Source: Actinomycetota bacterium
GTDB taxonomy: Bacteria; Actinomycetota; Actinomycetes; S36-B12
Direction of reading: 5' to 3'
Assembly (NCBI GenBank): GCA_947449945.1
Contig: CANFTO010000004.1
Location: 1-47,979, forward strand
DNA length: 47,979 nt
Shown here: positions 1-10,111 of the stretch, one piece after another
How positions within the stretch are numbered: the stretch's first letter is position 1
Layout: each line of letters opens with the position of its first letter
Notes under the pieces: model-generated
The model's database searches: none
The model's input: only the letters and a program-made list of their open reading frames with translations
What the model was told of the DNA's origin: nothing
Made by a program: the position numbers and the translations under genes

Positions 1-1
1 A

Positions 2-205
2 ATGGCTCTTCTAGGAATTATCACTGTGCTTCTTGTTGCGATTTTGCCGGTTTCTTCATCGAGAAAATCGAAATGGATTCAAAGTATTTCGGTTGCAGTT
101 GCAACCGGTTTGATCATGTCCTTGGTCTTTTATATCTCGTCATCTGCCTATAGTCATCGTGCTGAGCAAGGTCAGATCGAACGGATTCATGAACTTTTCA
201 ACTAG
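2..205 (+). CDS. Small membrane protein, possibly the C-terminal part of a gene entering from the left edge
   Basis: 67-aa ORF with two hydrophobic stretches; begins at the window edge so the true start is unknown. Confidence 0.4.
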   Translation: MALLGIITVLLVAILPVSSSRKSKWIQSISVAVATGLIMSLVFYISSSAYSHRAEQGQIERIHELFN

Positions 206-274
206 ATTCATCATGGCCTTATAGGGGATACTTCACTCTGTCTTTGGGGCAGTCGTGAAAAGCATGAGAGAAGG

Positions 275-1297
275 ATGATGTTCATTCTGAATGCTTGGTA
301 TGTCGCTGCCTGGTCCGTTGAGGTATCCCGCGAACCAACTCGCAAGGTGATTTGCGAGATTCCCATTGCCCTGTACCGCAAGGTGGACGGAATGGCTGTT
401 GCCCTCGAGGATCGTTGTGCGCATCGCGGATACCCGCTCTCAGCTGGTCGTGTAGTCGAAGAAGTCTTGGAATGTGGCTATCACGGTTTCCAATTCGATT
501 GCTCGGGTGCGTGTGTGCGCATCCCGGCCCAATCAATCATCCCTCAGCGTGCTCGGGTGCGTTCTTTCCCATTAGTTGAGAAGGACGGCTGGGTTTGGAT
601 CTGGACGGGTGACGCGGGCAAAGCCGACGAGTCGCTAGTTCCAGACACTCATTGGATGACCGACCCGAACTGGGCAACGGTGACGCACAGCTTCCATTTC
701 GAATGCCGCGCGGAACTCATTCATGACAATCTGCTGGATCTGACCCATGAATCCTTTATTCACCTCAGCACCGTGGGGGATGACTACATCTACGAACATG
801 GAGTCACCGTTGAGGTCGAGGGCAACCTCATCAGCGTGGATCGCCTCATGCCAGGCGTTGAGGCCCCACCCCTGTATGCCAAGACCATGAACACCGAAGG
901 ACTCTACGACCGGTTCCACTGCACAAAGTTCTATGCCCCAAGCTTCCATGCCCTGCATTCAGGAATCACCGGTCAGGGACGCCCGCGCGAGGAAGGCTTC
1001 CTCATCAAGGTGATGAATGGGATTACCCCGATCGACGCCCACAGCTCTCACTATTACTACGCCTTTTCTCGTAATTTTGGCGTCGACCAGGCTTGGGCCA
1101 CTGAGGAGCTCGTCGATGGGCTCGCCACGGTGCTCATTGAGGACAAAGAAGCCCTCGAATGGCAAGAAATTGGCCTAAAATCGCGCCCAAGCAATGAATC
1201 AGACGTGCTCATTGCCCAAGATGAAGGCATCGCCAAGGCGCGCCGAATCCTGGGACAGTTGCTCGCGGCTGAATCAGCGACCAGTTCAGCAAAGTAA
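275..1297 (+). CDS. Rieske [2Fe-2S] aromatic ring-hydroxylating/O-demethylating oxygenase (VanA-like)
   Basis: Rieske motif CAHRGYPLSAG...CGYHGFQFD and C-terminal oxygenase-like region (HDNLLDLTHESFIH, mononuclear Fe ligand region). Confidence 0.88.
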   Translation: MMFILNAWYVAAWSVEVSREPTRKVICEIPIALYRKVDGMAVALEDRCAHRGYPLSAGRVVEEVLECGYHGFQFDCSGACVRIPAQSIIPQRARVRSFPLVEKDGWVWIWTGDAGKADESLVPDTHWMTDPNWATVTHSFHFECRAELIHDNLLDLTHESFIHLSTVGDDYIYEHGVTVEVEGNLISVDRLMPGVEAPPLYAKTMNTEGLYDRFHCTKFYAPSFHALHSGITGQGRPREEGFLIKVMNGITPIDAHSSHYYYAFSRNFGVDQAWATEELVDGLATVLIEDKEALEWQEIGLKSRPSNESDVLIAQDEGIAKARRILGQLLAAESATSSAK

Positions 1298-1349
1298 CCG
1301 GATGGAAACATCGATCGGGCATGGTGCTCGTTCAACACTAGGAGGATTC

Positions 1350-2258
1350 ATGCTCGCTCTGCGCAAGCGTCATATTGGCGCGGCCGCCGTTATGGCAATT
1401 TCACTTTCTCTGACACTTTCTGCCTGTGGTGGCAGCGACAGTGCAGCTCCTGCAGATTCCGCAACCGCAAGTGCGGCTGACGAGGCAGTTGTTGCGTTGG
1501 TTCCGGCAGACCTCACAACTAAGGGCACAATCGTCTTTGGCACCGAACTTGGTTACCCACCATTTGAAATGACCGAGGCAGACGGCACCACGCTTACCGG
1601 TTTCGACATTGACCTGGCCAATGCGGCAGCCAGCTTGATGGGCTTGAAGGCAGAGTTCAAAAACTCATCCTTCGACTCAATCATCCCGTCGGTCATCAGC
1701 AAGCGTTTTGACGCTGGCATCTCCTCATTCACGGTGAACGCAGAACGTGAGAAGCAGGTTGATTTCGCGTCGTACCTCAATTCAGGTGACGCTGGTGTTG
1801 TTCCTACAGGCAATCCAAAGGGCATCGCACTTGACCTGACCATGTGTGGAACCAAGGTTGGTGTTCTCAAGGGAAGCACACAAGAAACCGTTTCTGCACC
1901 TCAGCTCAATGCAGCATGTAAGAAGGCTGGAAAGTCAGAGATTGCATTCACGGTGATCGCTGCTTCAGATCAGATGCCAATCGCATTGCAGAGTGGCCGC
2001 GTTGATGCACTCGTGACCGATAGCGGTAACGCTGGCGATGTTGCTAAGAACTCAAATGGCAAATTTGAAGTTCCACCAGGCGCATTGTTGAACCCAGTGA
2101 TCTTGGGTGCACTCAGTGCAAAGGGAAGTGGCGTTGCGCAAGCACTCCAGGCGGCGTTCCAAAAGCTCATCGACAACGGCACGTACCAGCAGATCGCTGA
2201 CAAGTACAACCTTTCAACCAGCGTGATCACGACTTCGGAAGTGAATCCAAAGGTTTAA
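1350..2258 (+). CDS. Amino-acid type ABC transporter substrate-binding lipoprotein
   Basis: Lipobox LTLSACGGS; SBP family 3 features (GYPPFEMTEADG..GFDIDLA, FDSIIPSVISKRFDAGISSFTVNAEREKQVDF). Start set at ATG 1350 after AGGAGG rather than the ORF-track start 1194. Confidence 0.9.
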   Translation: MLALRKRHIGAAAVMAISLSLTLSACGGSDSAAPADSATASAADEAVVALVPADLTTKGTIVFGTELGYPPFEMTEADGTTLTGFDIDLANAAASLMGLKAEFKNSSFDSIIPSVISKRFDAGISSFTVNAEREKQVDFASYLNSGDAGVVPTGNPKGIALDLTMCGTKVGVLKGSTQETVSAPQLNAACKKAGKSEIAFTVIAASDQMPIALQSGRVDALVTDSGNAGDVAKNSNGKFEVPPGALLNPVILGALSAKGSGVAQALQAAFQKLIDNGTYQQIADKYNLSTSVITTSEVNPKV

Positions 2259-2266
2259 TTTGCAAG

Positions 2267-2304
2267 GATGATGGGCACTGTTTCGGCAGTGCCCATCATC
2301 ATTT
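2267..2304 (+). terminator. Intra-operon hairpin between SBP and permease genes (attenuator or 3'-end stabiliser)
   Basis: 14-bp perfect stem gatgatgggcactg / cagtgcccatcatc, 6-nt loop, followed by attttc. Confidence 0.7.
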
Positions 2305-2324
2305 TCTAGGTCGAAGGGTGTGAC

Positions 2325-3281
2325 ATGACTGATCAGGGAAATCCTGAATCGATCAAGGCAATTCCAGTGCGCCATCCAGGGCGCTGGATCGCCACCTTTG
2401 TCATTTTCGTCCTCGTTGCCATGTTCATCAATATGGCTCTCACGAACCCAAATTTCGAATGGGGCGTGATCGGCGAGTACTTGTTTAACAACAAGATTCT
2501 CGAAGGTGTTTGGGCAACTGTTTGGATCACCATCGTTGCGATGCTCGCAGGAATTTTGCTGGGCGTAGTGCTGTCGGTGATGCGCCTATCACCAAACCCA
2601 CTGCTTTCTAATGTTGCCTCTGGCTACATCTGGTTCTTCCGTGGCACTCCGGTATTGGTTCAGTTGATCTTCTGGTTCAACCTGGCAGTTCTCGTTCCAC
2701 ATATCTCCATTGGTATTCCCTTCGGGCCCACCTTTGTTTCCTGGGACACCAACTCGGTGATTACACCGTTCGTCGCGGCATTACTTGGCTTAGGGCTGAA
2801 TGAAGCGGCCTATATGGCCGAAATCTCTCGTGCAGGAATTCAATCGGTTGATGAAGGTCAAGTAGAAGCGTCTTCTGCATTAGGAATGAGTCGCACGCAA
2901 ACCATGCGTCGCATCGTGTTGCCACAAGCGATGCGAGTGATCATTCCGCCAACGGGCAACGAAGTTATTAGCATGTTGAAGACCACGTCGTTAGTTTCCG
3001 TGGTGGCGATGCCAGAGCTGCTGTACAACACGCAGCAGATTTATGCCCGCACCTACCAAACCATTCCGCTGTTGATTGTGGCCAGCATCTGGTACCTCTT
3101 CTTGACCTCTCTTTTGACAATCGGTCAGTTCTATATTGAGCGTCATTACGGTAAAGGGTCGACAAATACGCAAGCCCCTACCTTTTTCCAGCGGTTGCGA
3201 CGAAATGTCTTCAGGTTCCATGACGTACCGCCAACTCCGCCATCTTCGACCCTTCTTGACGCTAATGGAGGTGTGCGATGA
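2325..3281 (+). CDS. Polar amino-acid ABC transporter permease
   Basis: HisM/GlnP-type permease: [45 protein letters not shown]. Confidence 0.9.
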   Translation: MTDQGNPESIKAIPVRHPGRWIATFVIFVLVAMFINMALTNPNFEWGVIGEYLFNNKILEGVWATVWITIVAMLAGILLGVVLSVMRLSPNPLLSNVASGYIWFFRGTPVLVQLIFWFNLAVLVPHISIGIPFGPTFVSWDTNSVITPFVAALLGLGLNEAAYMAEISRAGIQSVDEGQVEASSALGMSRTQTMRRIVLPQAMRVIIPPTGNEVISMLKTTSLVSVVAMPELLYNTQQIYARTYQTIPLLIVASIWYLFLTSLLTIGQFYIERHYGKGSTNTQAPTFFQRLRRNVFRFHDVPPTPPSSTLLDANGGVR

Positions 3282-4042
3282 ACACACCAATGGTCAAAAG
3301 TGAAGGCGTCCACAAGAGTTTTGGTTCATTACAGGTTCTCAAAGGCATTGACCTTGAGGTGCTGCGCGGTGAAGTCTTCTGTCTTGTAGGTCCATCAGGT
3401 TCAGGGAAATCAACCTTCCTGCGGTGCATCAATCACTTAGAAAAGATTGATAGCGGTCGACTTTCTGTTGATGGGGAGTTGGTTGGTTATCGCCAACACG
3501 GCGACAAACTGTATGAACTCAAAGATCGTGATGCTGCGAAGAAGCGTCGTGAAATAGGCATGGTCTTCCAGCGCTTCAATTTGTTCCCGCATATGACCGT
3601 CATGCAAAACATCATCGAAGCACCGATTCGTGTTCGTGGGGAATCGGCTGCCGTTGCACGAGTGCGGGCAGAACGTCTCCTCGAACGCGTTGGTTTGGCG
3701 GATAAGGCCAATTCCTATCCTCGCCAGCTCTCAGGTGGTCAGCAGCAACGCGTTGCTATTGCCCGAGCGTTAGCAATGGAGCCAAAGCTGATGTTGTTTG
3801 ATGAGCCCACTTCAGCGCTGGATCCAGAACTTGTGGGTGAAGTCCTTGATGTGATGCGTCAACTAGCCGTTGATGGCATGACCATGATCGTGGTGACCCA
3901 TGAAATGGGCTTTGCTCGCGAAGTCGGCGACAGTCTGGTATTCATGGACGATGGCGTCGTTGTGGAAAAGGGACATCCTCGCGATGTGCTCACCAACCCT
4001 CAACACGAACGCACGAAAGCCTTCCTGTCCAAGGTTCTTTAG
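3278..4042 (+). CDS. Polar amino-acid ABC transporter ATP-binding protein
   Basis: Walker [10 protein letters not shown], signature LSGGQQQR, Walker [19 protein letters not shown] overlap with the permease. Confidence 0.95.
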   Translation: MNTPMVKSEGVHKSFGSLQVLKGIDLEVLRGEVFCLVGPSGSGKSTFLRCINHLEKIDSGRLSVDGELVGYRQHGDKLYELKDRDAAKKRREIGMVFQRFNLFPHMTVMQNIIEAPIRVRGESAAVARVRAERLLERVGLADKANSYPRQLSGGQQQRVAIARALAMEPKLMLFDEPTSALDPELVGEVLDVMRQLAVDGMTMIVVTHEMGFAREVGDSLVFMDDGVVVEKGHPRDVLTNPQHERTKAFLSKVL

Positions 4043-4091
4043 GACAGCAAGGCTTTCATTTGCATCAGTTTGCTCTTGAGAACTGTGTTGC

Positions 4092-4535
4092 TTAAGCCAG
4101 TACGTCCAGCCGTTCAAAGAAATCGCGACCGATCTGAACGAGCTGTGCATCGGTAATTGAATCGATATCGCATCGAACTTCGCCCTGAATACGGTGTGCC
4201 ACATCCTTGTGATGTTTCTCTAGGTATCCCGCAAAAACGTGGCTCGCATTTGCTTTGCCTTTGCCATGTCCCAACAGAACGATGTCGGTTCCTCCAGAGA
4301 CTTCGTGAGCCAAAGCTGTCCAGTACTCAGGGTCTGCCTGGGTTGAGTACATATCGACGCCGCCGACCTTCTTGCTATGAAGTTTATGAATTCCCCATGG
4401 GGTGGCGGCCGTGATGCGCTTACCGTTTTCATCCTCGACGTGTTCTAACTTCCAAATCCGAGATTCAAGGAAATCCACAGCAACAACCAGTGGAACTGCT
4501 CCGACACCTGCGTGATGCATATTCCTAGCGCGCAT
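4092..4535 (-). CDS. eRF1-like (baeRF-type) small protein
   Basis: LESRIWKLE..., IVLLGHGKGKANASHVFAGYLEKHHKDVAHRIQGEVRCDIDSITDAQLVQIGRDFF resembles the eRF1 domain-3-like fold of bacterial 'translational machinery proteins'; strong RBS AAGGAGG upstream of the start. Confidence 0.55.
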   Translation of the reverse strand: MRARNMHHAGVGAVPLVVAVDFLESRIWKLEHVEDENGKRITAATPWGIHKLHSKKVGGVDMYSTQADPEYWTALAHEVSGGTDIVLLGHGKGKANASHVFAGYLEKHHKDVAHRIQGEVRCDIDSITDAQLVQIGRDFFERLDVLA

Positions 4536-4698
4536 AGCGCACCTCCTTCTTCGTGGGGAAGTTCTCGCATTGCCAGTATCGCTTGAGTGTCATAGAGGTC
4601 TCTAGGGTCTTTCGCCCCTTTTGGTCCGTTGTATCTGCCAAAAGGTTGCCCGAAGCCCTAGGGTTTTGGCTGTCAGGTGAGTCATCAGGGGAGCGGAA

Positions 4699-5595
4699 AT
4701 GTCTTCACAACACAGCGCAAGCGATATCTCGGTTGTTCCGGGCTACTTCCATCGCCTAGGCCTTGCGGCTCGCCCAGAAGATGCCTTCGCAGACTGGTTC
4801 GAGCGAGTCCTTGGCACAGTGCGAATCGATTCAGGTTCGCGACAGGTGCGAGGGATTCCATTTACCGGTGGCGGCAACGAAGAAGGCATCTCTGAGGAGT
4901 CGGGCGCTTCTTCGGAAATGATTTGGCTTGGCAATTTGCCGATCTGCATCTTTGCTGCGGTGGACGACGATGGTCAGCTTGGTTCTTTTGTTGCAAAGTA
5001 TGGTGCGGGTTTGCATTCAGTGGCTTGGACGGTCGATGACCTATGGCGGACAGAAACCTTGCTGCGTCGTAATGACATTCGCATCACTGGTGTTGATCTT
5101 CCTGGTCGCCATTTCTTTATGCATCCAGCTGACACTGCCGGACTCCTCATTGAGCTAACCGATACCGAATTTATTCATGATCCACGAGACAACCCAGCAG
5201 CATTGCCGCAAGCTCCCGCAACGAGTGTGGTGCAGGGAGCAAATTTCGCCTGGCTGACAATGGCAGTTGCGGATCCTACAAAGACAGCTGAGGTACTTAC
5301 TGGCATCATTGATTCAACAGTGGTCGATGGGCTACCTCGTGATGCTGGGCAAGAAGTGATCGACCTCCAGATGAATGATGTAGTCATCCGGGTGGCTAAG
5401 CGAGCTGAAGGTGAAAGCGGGCGAGACACCCTGCATTCCTTCTGCATTGCAGTGCCAGATCTTGCGGACACGTGTCAACGATTAGAGGCCGCAGGCATCT
5501 CAATCGCTTCACAGTCAGACGTCATAGCTTGGACTAACTCGGCGCACACCCTTGGCATGAAGATTCAATGGGTGCAGGCATCAGCACTGCACTAG
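4699..5595 (+). CDS. VOC (glyoxalase/dioxygenase superfamily) protein
   Basis: VOC-like segments LHSVAWTVDDLWRTETLLRRNDIRITG... and FCIAVPDLADTCQRLEAAGISI. Confidence 0.65.
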   Translation: MSSQHSASDISVVPGYFHRLGLAARPEDAFADWFERVLGTVRIDSGSRQVRGIPFTGGGNEEGISEESGASSEMIWLGNLPICIFAAVDDDGQLGSFVAKYGAGLHSVAWTVDDLWRTETLLRRNDIRITGVDLPGRHFFMHPADTAGLLIELTDTEFIHDPRDNPAALPQAPATSVVQGANFAWLTMAVADPTKTAEVLTGIIDSTVVDGLPRDAGQEVIDLQMNDVVIRVAKRAEGESGRDTLHSFCIAVPDLADTCQRLEAAGISIASQSDVIAWTNSAHTLGMKIQWVQASALH

Positions 5596-5621
5596 CGAGC
5601 AGTGTCAGAATTTCGTTCTGA

Positions 5622-6059
5622 TTACTTTTCTGTTGGTGGGTTGCCTGGAGGTTCGCGGCGTTGCAGGTCTTGAACGTAATGCTGCCAATCTTGTAGGTCA
5701 GGATCATCCGGTGCTACTGCAGCGCTGACTTCGTCGTTGTGTTGTTCAGCGGCTTTGGCTTCTGCTTCGAGAAGGTTTATGCGTTGCTTCCATTTATTGG
5801 TGAAGCCTTTGGTCACATTGCCTTCAGTGCGGTATCGGTACCAAATCCAGCAACAGATTGCACCAATGAGTGGCCATTGAAAGGCATAGACCCAGGCACG
5901 CCCGACGCCTTCGCCTGCACGTCGAAATTCAATAATTGATAAGAAAATACACAAGGAGAGCCCAAGAACAAGTGGAAGGTCGAGCTGCCAAAAATCCTTG
6001 CGTCGCTTGATCTTCTTTTCCTCAGGGGAAAGAGCCGGTCGCGGTGTCTGCTCAGACAT
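5622..6059 (-). CDS. Hypothetical membrane protein downstream of the cytochrome oxidase cluster
   Basis: Two predicted TM segments; start MSEQTPRP at 6059 overlaps the end of the copD-like gene. Confidence 0.55.
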   Translation of the reverse strand: MSEQTPRPALSPEEKKIKRRKDFWQLDLPLVLGLSLCIFLSIIEFRRAGEGVGRAWVYAFQWPLIGAICCWIWYRYRTEGNVTKGFTNKWKQRINLLEAEAKAAEQHNDEVSAAVAPDDPDLQDWQHYVQDLQRREPPGNPPTEK

Positions 6060-7512
6060 GTGATGGCTCCAATGCATCGAAATCATGGGTTGCTCTGGTG
6101 CGAGTGCTCAATTGCCAGATCAGCAACGCCTCGGTTGCAACAATTGTCACCACAAGTATGCGCCAGTCAGATGCAGACTTAGCGATTGCATCAGCGAGTA
6201 GGAGTGCAAGCGGAAATCCCACCATCGCCATGATCACTCCGGTACGGCAGCGTGGGCCATCGATTGATACGGACCAAAACCAACCGGCTGCAAAGATAAG
6301 GATTGATCCTGCAATGACGCCGAGTTGAACGCCAAACACAGAGGTGGTGATACCAATGCCACACACTTCAATGATGGCAACGATAAGGACCACGGAAGCA
6401 AGTTCTGGATAGTTGCGGCTGAAGGATGTTTTCGCTCGGACCTGCTGTGTGTTGCGAACTGTTGCCAGGAGTAGGGGAGCAGCTAAGGCGAGCATGAGGA
6501 TTGCGATTGGTGTGAAAAGGCCAGCTACTGAAGTGGCCGCTTCGAAACCGATGCGAGACAAGGTGATGGAAACGGCGATCGCGGCAGCCATCAGGAGGAA
6601 TTCACCTCCGGCATAAGTACTGATAGCCGCACGAGCATCAGGAAGCTGATCAAGTGAGGGAATAATTTTTGTGCGCTGTTGCCAGCCAAACCAGATAAGC
6701 CACCCCAGCAGCACTGCCTTCACCAAGATCAACGACCCGTACATCGATCCAACAAATGAACTGGCAGAACCGACACGTAAGGACGCGTTCAGCAGCCCAG
6801 TTTCGGCCAGCACCACGACGCACCACAGAGCCATCAATGAGAAGCGGGGCATCAAGGTTCCAAGCAAGGCTCGATCTGTCACCAGTGCCGCTAATGCCAC
6901 AGCCAAGCCACCAACCCAGAGCGAGACAGCCGCGATGTGGATGCCCAAACTGATGGTCATTGCTACGTGCTCGCTGGAGAACCCACCATGGCCAAGTAAC
7001 GCGGGGGCCGCACAGGCTGCAAGGCTGAGAACCACGGCAGACCAGGCCAAAGCACGTGAAGTGCGCCGATGAGCAAAGGCGAGCAGCGCCCATACGGCAG
7101 CAACGGCAGCGAGTTGGAAGGCGAACACTCGACCGATGTAACTGTCGCCGAGAAATGACCACCAGGTTGTCGGATTCAATGCGGCCCACGGCGAAATCGC
7201 TTCAACGTCGCTGATCGTGAAAACCGTGAGTGTGATGAGGGTGATCAACCAAATCATTACCCAGCCCAAGGCCCACCGCAGCACGCGTGGGGAGCGGCCG
7301 ACGATCAGGAATGCACCGACAACCAAGCAACCCAGCGTCAGCATCGAGGCGATATCGCGGGTGTACCTCAAAACCGGAAGCCCCCAAAGCGTGAGCTCAG
7401 GGGGCGTCGGTAAGCCTGGATACTGCTTGACTGTAAACAGGCTCAAGGCCCAAAACAAGACGAGCAGTACAAGGATTCCCGACCAGAGTCGGGTTCCTAT
7501 TCGGTAGTTCAA
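6052..7512 (-). CDS. CopD-domain copper resistance / cytochrome oxidase-associated membrane protein
   Basis: Multi-TM protein with LGHGGFSSEHVAMTISLGIHIAAVSLWVGGLAVALAAL and later CopD-type region; likely TTG start at 7512 overlapping the ctaE stop (TTGA). Confidence 0.75.
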   Translation of the reverse strand: MNYRIGTRLWSGILVLLVLFWALSLFTVKQYPGLPTPPELTLWGLPVLRYTRDIASMLTLGCLVVGAFLIVGRSPRVLRWALGWVMIWLITLITLTVFTISDVEAISPWAALNPTTWWSFLGDSYIGRVFAFQLAAVAAVWALLAFAHRRTSRALAWSAVVLSLAACAAPALLGHGGFSSEHVAMTISLGIHIAAVSLWVGGLAVALAALVTDRALLGTLMPRFSLMALWCVVVLAETGLLNASLRVGSASSFVGSMYGSLILVKAVLLGWLIWFGWQQRTKIIPSLDQLPDARAAISTYAGGEFLLMAAAIAVSITLSRIGFEAATSVAGLFTPIAILMLALAAPLLLATVRNTQQVRAKTSFSRNYPELASVVLIVAIIEVCGIGITTSVFGVQLGVIAGSILIFAAGWFWSVSIDGPRCRTGVIMAMVGFPLALLLADAIAKSASDWRILVVTIVATEALLIWQLSTRTRATHDFDALEPSHV

Positions 7513-8162
7513 TTCTGGAACGTACCGAAGGTTGGTGCGTTGGAGTTCGGGCTTTCCTTCATGACAGTGGTGAAGATCGCGCCAAGGAGGGCAGCAACAC
7601 ACACATAGGTCATCCACATGGCAACGAGGCGTGCATGTGAGTGATTCTCTTGAGTGATGCGGCCCGCGCGGGTGCGACCGACAATTGCCGTAGTCAGGAA
7701 GGTGAGCAGCGACAGGTGAATTGCTGTGCCAATGGCCAACCAGAAGGTGGCTGATGCGTAAGCACCATCACCTGGGCCAAATGGGAAGGTCGAAAGCTGA
7801 ATGATTTGACCAACAAAGGCAACCAAGATGATCAGAGACGAGAGCAATGCTCCAGCCATCAAACGGCCGGTATGACCCTTAGCGATGCCCTTTACGCCCC
7901 ACCACATGCAGATGGTGCCAAGAACCGTGCCTGCAACGATTGCCCAAAATGGCCAATCAAGTGCCCAGTGATTCTTGCCCTTCGGTGCCCACGCATTGTT
8001 GACGTTCAATGACCACAAGTACATGTAGGCAATGAGTAGAGCAACGACGCCTGTGGCATCAGAAATGATGCACAGCCACAGGCCTAGGCGGTTGCGTCGA
8101 GCGTTGACAGCAACTGGTTCGCCAGTTGTTGGGTATAGCGCTGGAGATGTTTGCGCGCTCAT
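7509..8162 (-). CDS. ctaE: Cytochrome c oxidase subunit III-like protein
   Basis: Multi-TM, position between subunit I and CopD, LWLCIISDATGVVALLIAYMYLW; divergent sequence. Confidence 0.7.
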   Translation of the reverse strand: MSAQTSPALYPTTGEPVAVNARRNRLGLWLCIISDATGVVALLIAYMYLWSLNVNNAWAPKGKNHWALDWPFWAIVAGTVLGTICMWWGVKGIAKGHTGRLMAGALLSSLIILVAFVGQIIQLSTFPFGPGDGAYASATFWLAIGTAIHLSLLTFLTTAIVGRTRAGRITQENHSHARLVAMWMTYVCVAALLGAIFTTVMKESPNSNAPTFGTFQN

Positions 8163-10111
8163 CGGGCTCCCACCGTTTCGTTGTCGTCTTGATCGAGTTC
8201 TTCTTCAACCTTCAGGTACGGATCAGGGATCCCGTAGCCGTATGGGTCGCTAGTGACCACTGGTAGGACAGGGAAGTTCTCCAAAGGCACGGGAGTTTCG
8301 GTCTGCCATTCCAGGGTCTTTGCACCCCATGGGTTGGAAGGCGCGACCTTGCCGTTACGCCATGAGGTAATCACCGCGTAGAGGAAGATCAACATGCCAA
8401 TACCGATGCAGTAGGCACCGATTGTGGAGATCCAGTTGGAGATATCGAATGCATTGTCGAACTGCAGCACGCGACGTGGCATGCCTTGCAGGCCAGCAAC
8501 GAACATGGAAAGGAAGGTGACCTGGAAGGCCAAGAAGGCTGTCCAGAAACCGATCTTGCCGATGCGTTCGTCGAACATGCGTCCAGTCATCTTTGGGAAC
8601 CAGTAGACGATGACACCCATTGCTGCGAATAAGCCGGCGCCCATCAGCATGTAGTGGAAGTGAGCAACCACGAACATGCTGCCATGCATGTACTGATCCA
8701 CAGGAACGTCAGACAAGTACACGCCGGTGATGCCGCCAATGATCTTGTCGAAAATCACTGCGTACACCGCCATCATTGGCAGGCGATTCCAGGCCTTGCC
8801 TCGCCACAGCGTGCCAAGCATGACCAGCACCAAGAAGCCAAATGGAATCGAAATGAGTTCAGTGGACAACATGAACGGGTAGCCAGCTTGTGGAGCAAAG
8901 CCGGTCATATACATGTGGTGAACCCACACGACCGCGCTAATGCCCACAACGCCAGCAAAGCCAGCCACTGCCATCTTGTATGAGAAGAGTGGCTTACGCA
9001 GGAAGACCACCATCAGTTCCAAAATGCCTGCAGTTGCCGGAACGACGATGACGTACACCTCTGGGTGGCCAAGGAGCCAGAAGAGGTTTTCGTAAAGCCA
9101 GACACTGCCACCGCTTTGTGGAATGTAGAACGAGGTACCGATCACCTTGTCACTTGCAGCAAGGAGCTGTGCGTACTGGAACATTGGGAACCAGACCAAG
9201 CCCATGATTGCTGCGGCCAGAGTGCCGATGATGAAGATCGGGGTGCGCGCCCAGGTCATACCGCGTGCACGCATGGTGACGATGGTGGTGATCAAGTTGA
9301 CGCCAGCAATACCTGTTGAGAAGGCGAAGGTAATGATGCAAACCTGGTAACCGATCATGCCGATTGGTGCCTGAGTGCCAAGTGGTTGGTAGACAGTCCA
9401 GCCATCGCGAATGCCACCCATGACCAAGTTCAAAACAAGGGGAGGCACTGCTGCAAACAACAGCCAGAAGCTCAGTGCATTCAAGCGTGGGAACGCCATA
9501 TCGCGAGCACCGATCATCAGCGGCATGATGAAGTTACCCAATGGGCCAGCGACCACGATGATCATCGCGATGATCATCACGATGCCATGGGTACCGATGA
9601 GTGAGTTGTAGAAGTTTGGATCGAAGACTTCACGCCAAGTTGCACCAAGTTCGGTACGAATCAACATTGCGAAGAAGCCACCAAAACCAAAGAGCACAAG
9701 TGCCATGACGAGGTACTGGATACCGACAACCTTGTGATCGGTCGTGTACTTCCAGTACTTCATGCGGCCTTGGCCCTTGCCGGCCATGTATTCAGCGTCG
9801 TCATGGGTGAGGTCATGGCCAAGTGCCCAGCGAATTGGACCAGCGAAGGCTCCAATGCCAGCCATGAAGCCAATGACCCAAGCAACGAAGGTACAGAACA
9901 CGAGTGCGTTCAGGCCCACCTGCGAGAAGTCAGCGTTTTGGGTTCCCCACGGCACCAGCTTGTCACCGATGAAGTAGGTCACTCCTGCTGCTACAACGCC
10001 ACCAATCAAACCGGTGAAGATGTTTGTGTGAGCAAGGAAGCCGCCTGGCTTACCGTGCTGCTTTGGCTGAGGAACAGCCATTTGCTCGTGAATTACTGCA
10101 GTCTGGCTCAT
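8159..10111 (-). CDS. ctaD: Cytochrome c oxidase subunit I
   Basis: LLGHPEVYVIVVP, VVWVHHMY, THGIVMI, GARDMAFPRLN, YMLMGAGLFA; start MSQTAVIHEQ at 10111 overlapping the ctaC stop. Confidence 0.95.
   Translation of the reverse strand: MSQTAVIHEQMAVPQPKQHGKPGGFLAHTNIFTGLIGGVVAAGVTYFIGDKLVPWGTQNADFSQVGLNALVFCTFVAWVIGFMAGIGAFAGPIRWALGHDLTHDDAEYMAGKGQGRMKYWKYTTDHKVVGIQYLVMALVLFGFGGFFAMLIRTELGATWREVFDPNFYNSLIGTHGIVMIIAMIIVVAGPLGNFIMPLMIGARDMAFPRLNALSFWLLFAAVPPLVLNLVMGGIRDGWTVYQPLGTQAPIGMIGYQVCIITFAFSTGIAGVNLITTIVTMRARGMTWARTPIFIIGTLAAAIMGLVWFPMFQYAQLLAASDKVIGTSFYIPQSGGSVWLYENLFWLLGHPEVYVIVVPATAGILELMVVFLRKPLFSYKMAVAGFAGVVGISAVVWVHHMYMTGFAPQAGYPFMLSTELISIPFGFLVLVMLGTLWRGKAWNRLPMMAVYAVIFDKIIGGITGVYLSDVPVDQYMHGSMFVVAHFHYMLMGAGLFAAMGVIVYWFPKMTGRMFDERIGKIGFWTAFLAFQVTFLSMFVAGLQGMPRRVLQFDNAFDISNWISTIGAYCIGIGMLIFLYAVITSWRNGKVAPSNPWGAKTLEWQTETPVPLENFPVLPVVTSDPYGYGIPDPYLKVEEELDQDDNETVGAR

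Noticed and set aside
1194-1349. ORF-track N-terminal extension of the substrate-binding protein
   Set aside because: The extension overlaps the Rieske gene and precedes a canonical lipoprotein signal starting at ATG 1350 after AGGAGG.
5605-5621. Terminator tcagaa-tttcg-ttctga between convergent VOC and hypothetical genes
   Set aside because: Short AT-rich stem abutting the stop codon; insufficient support.
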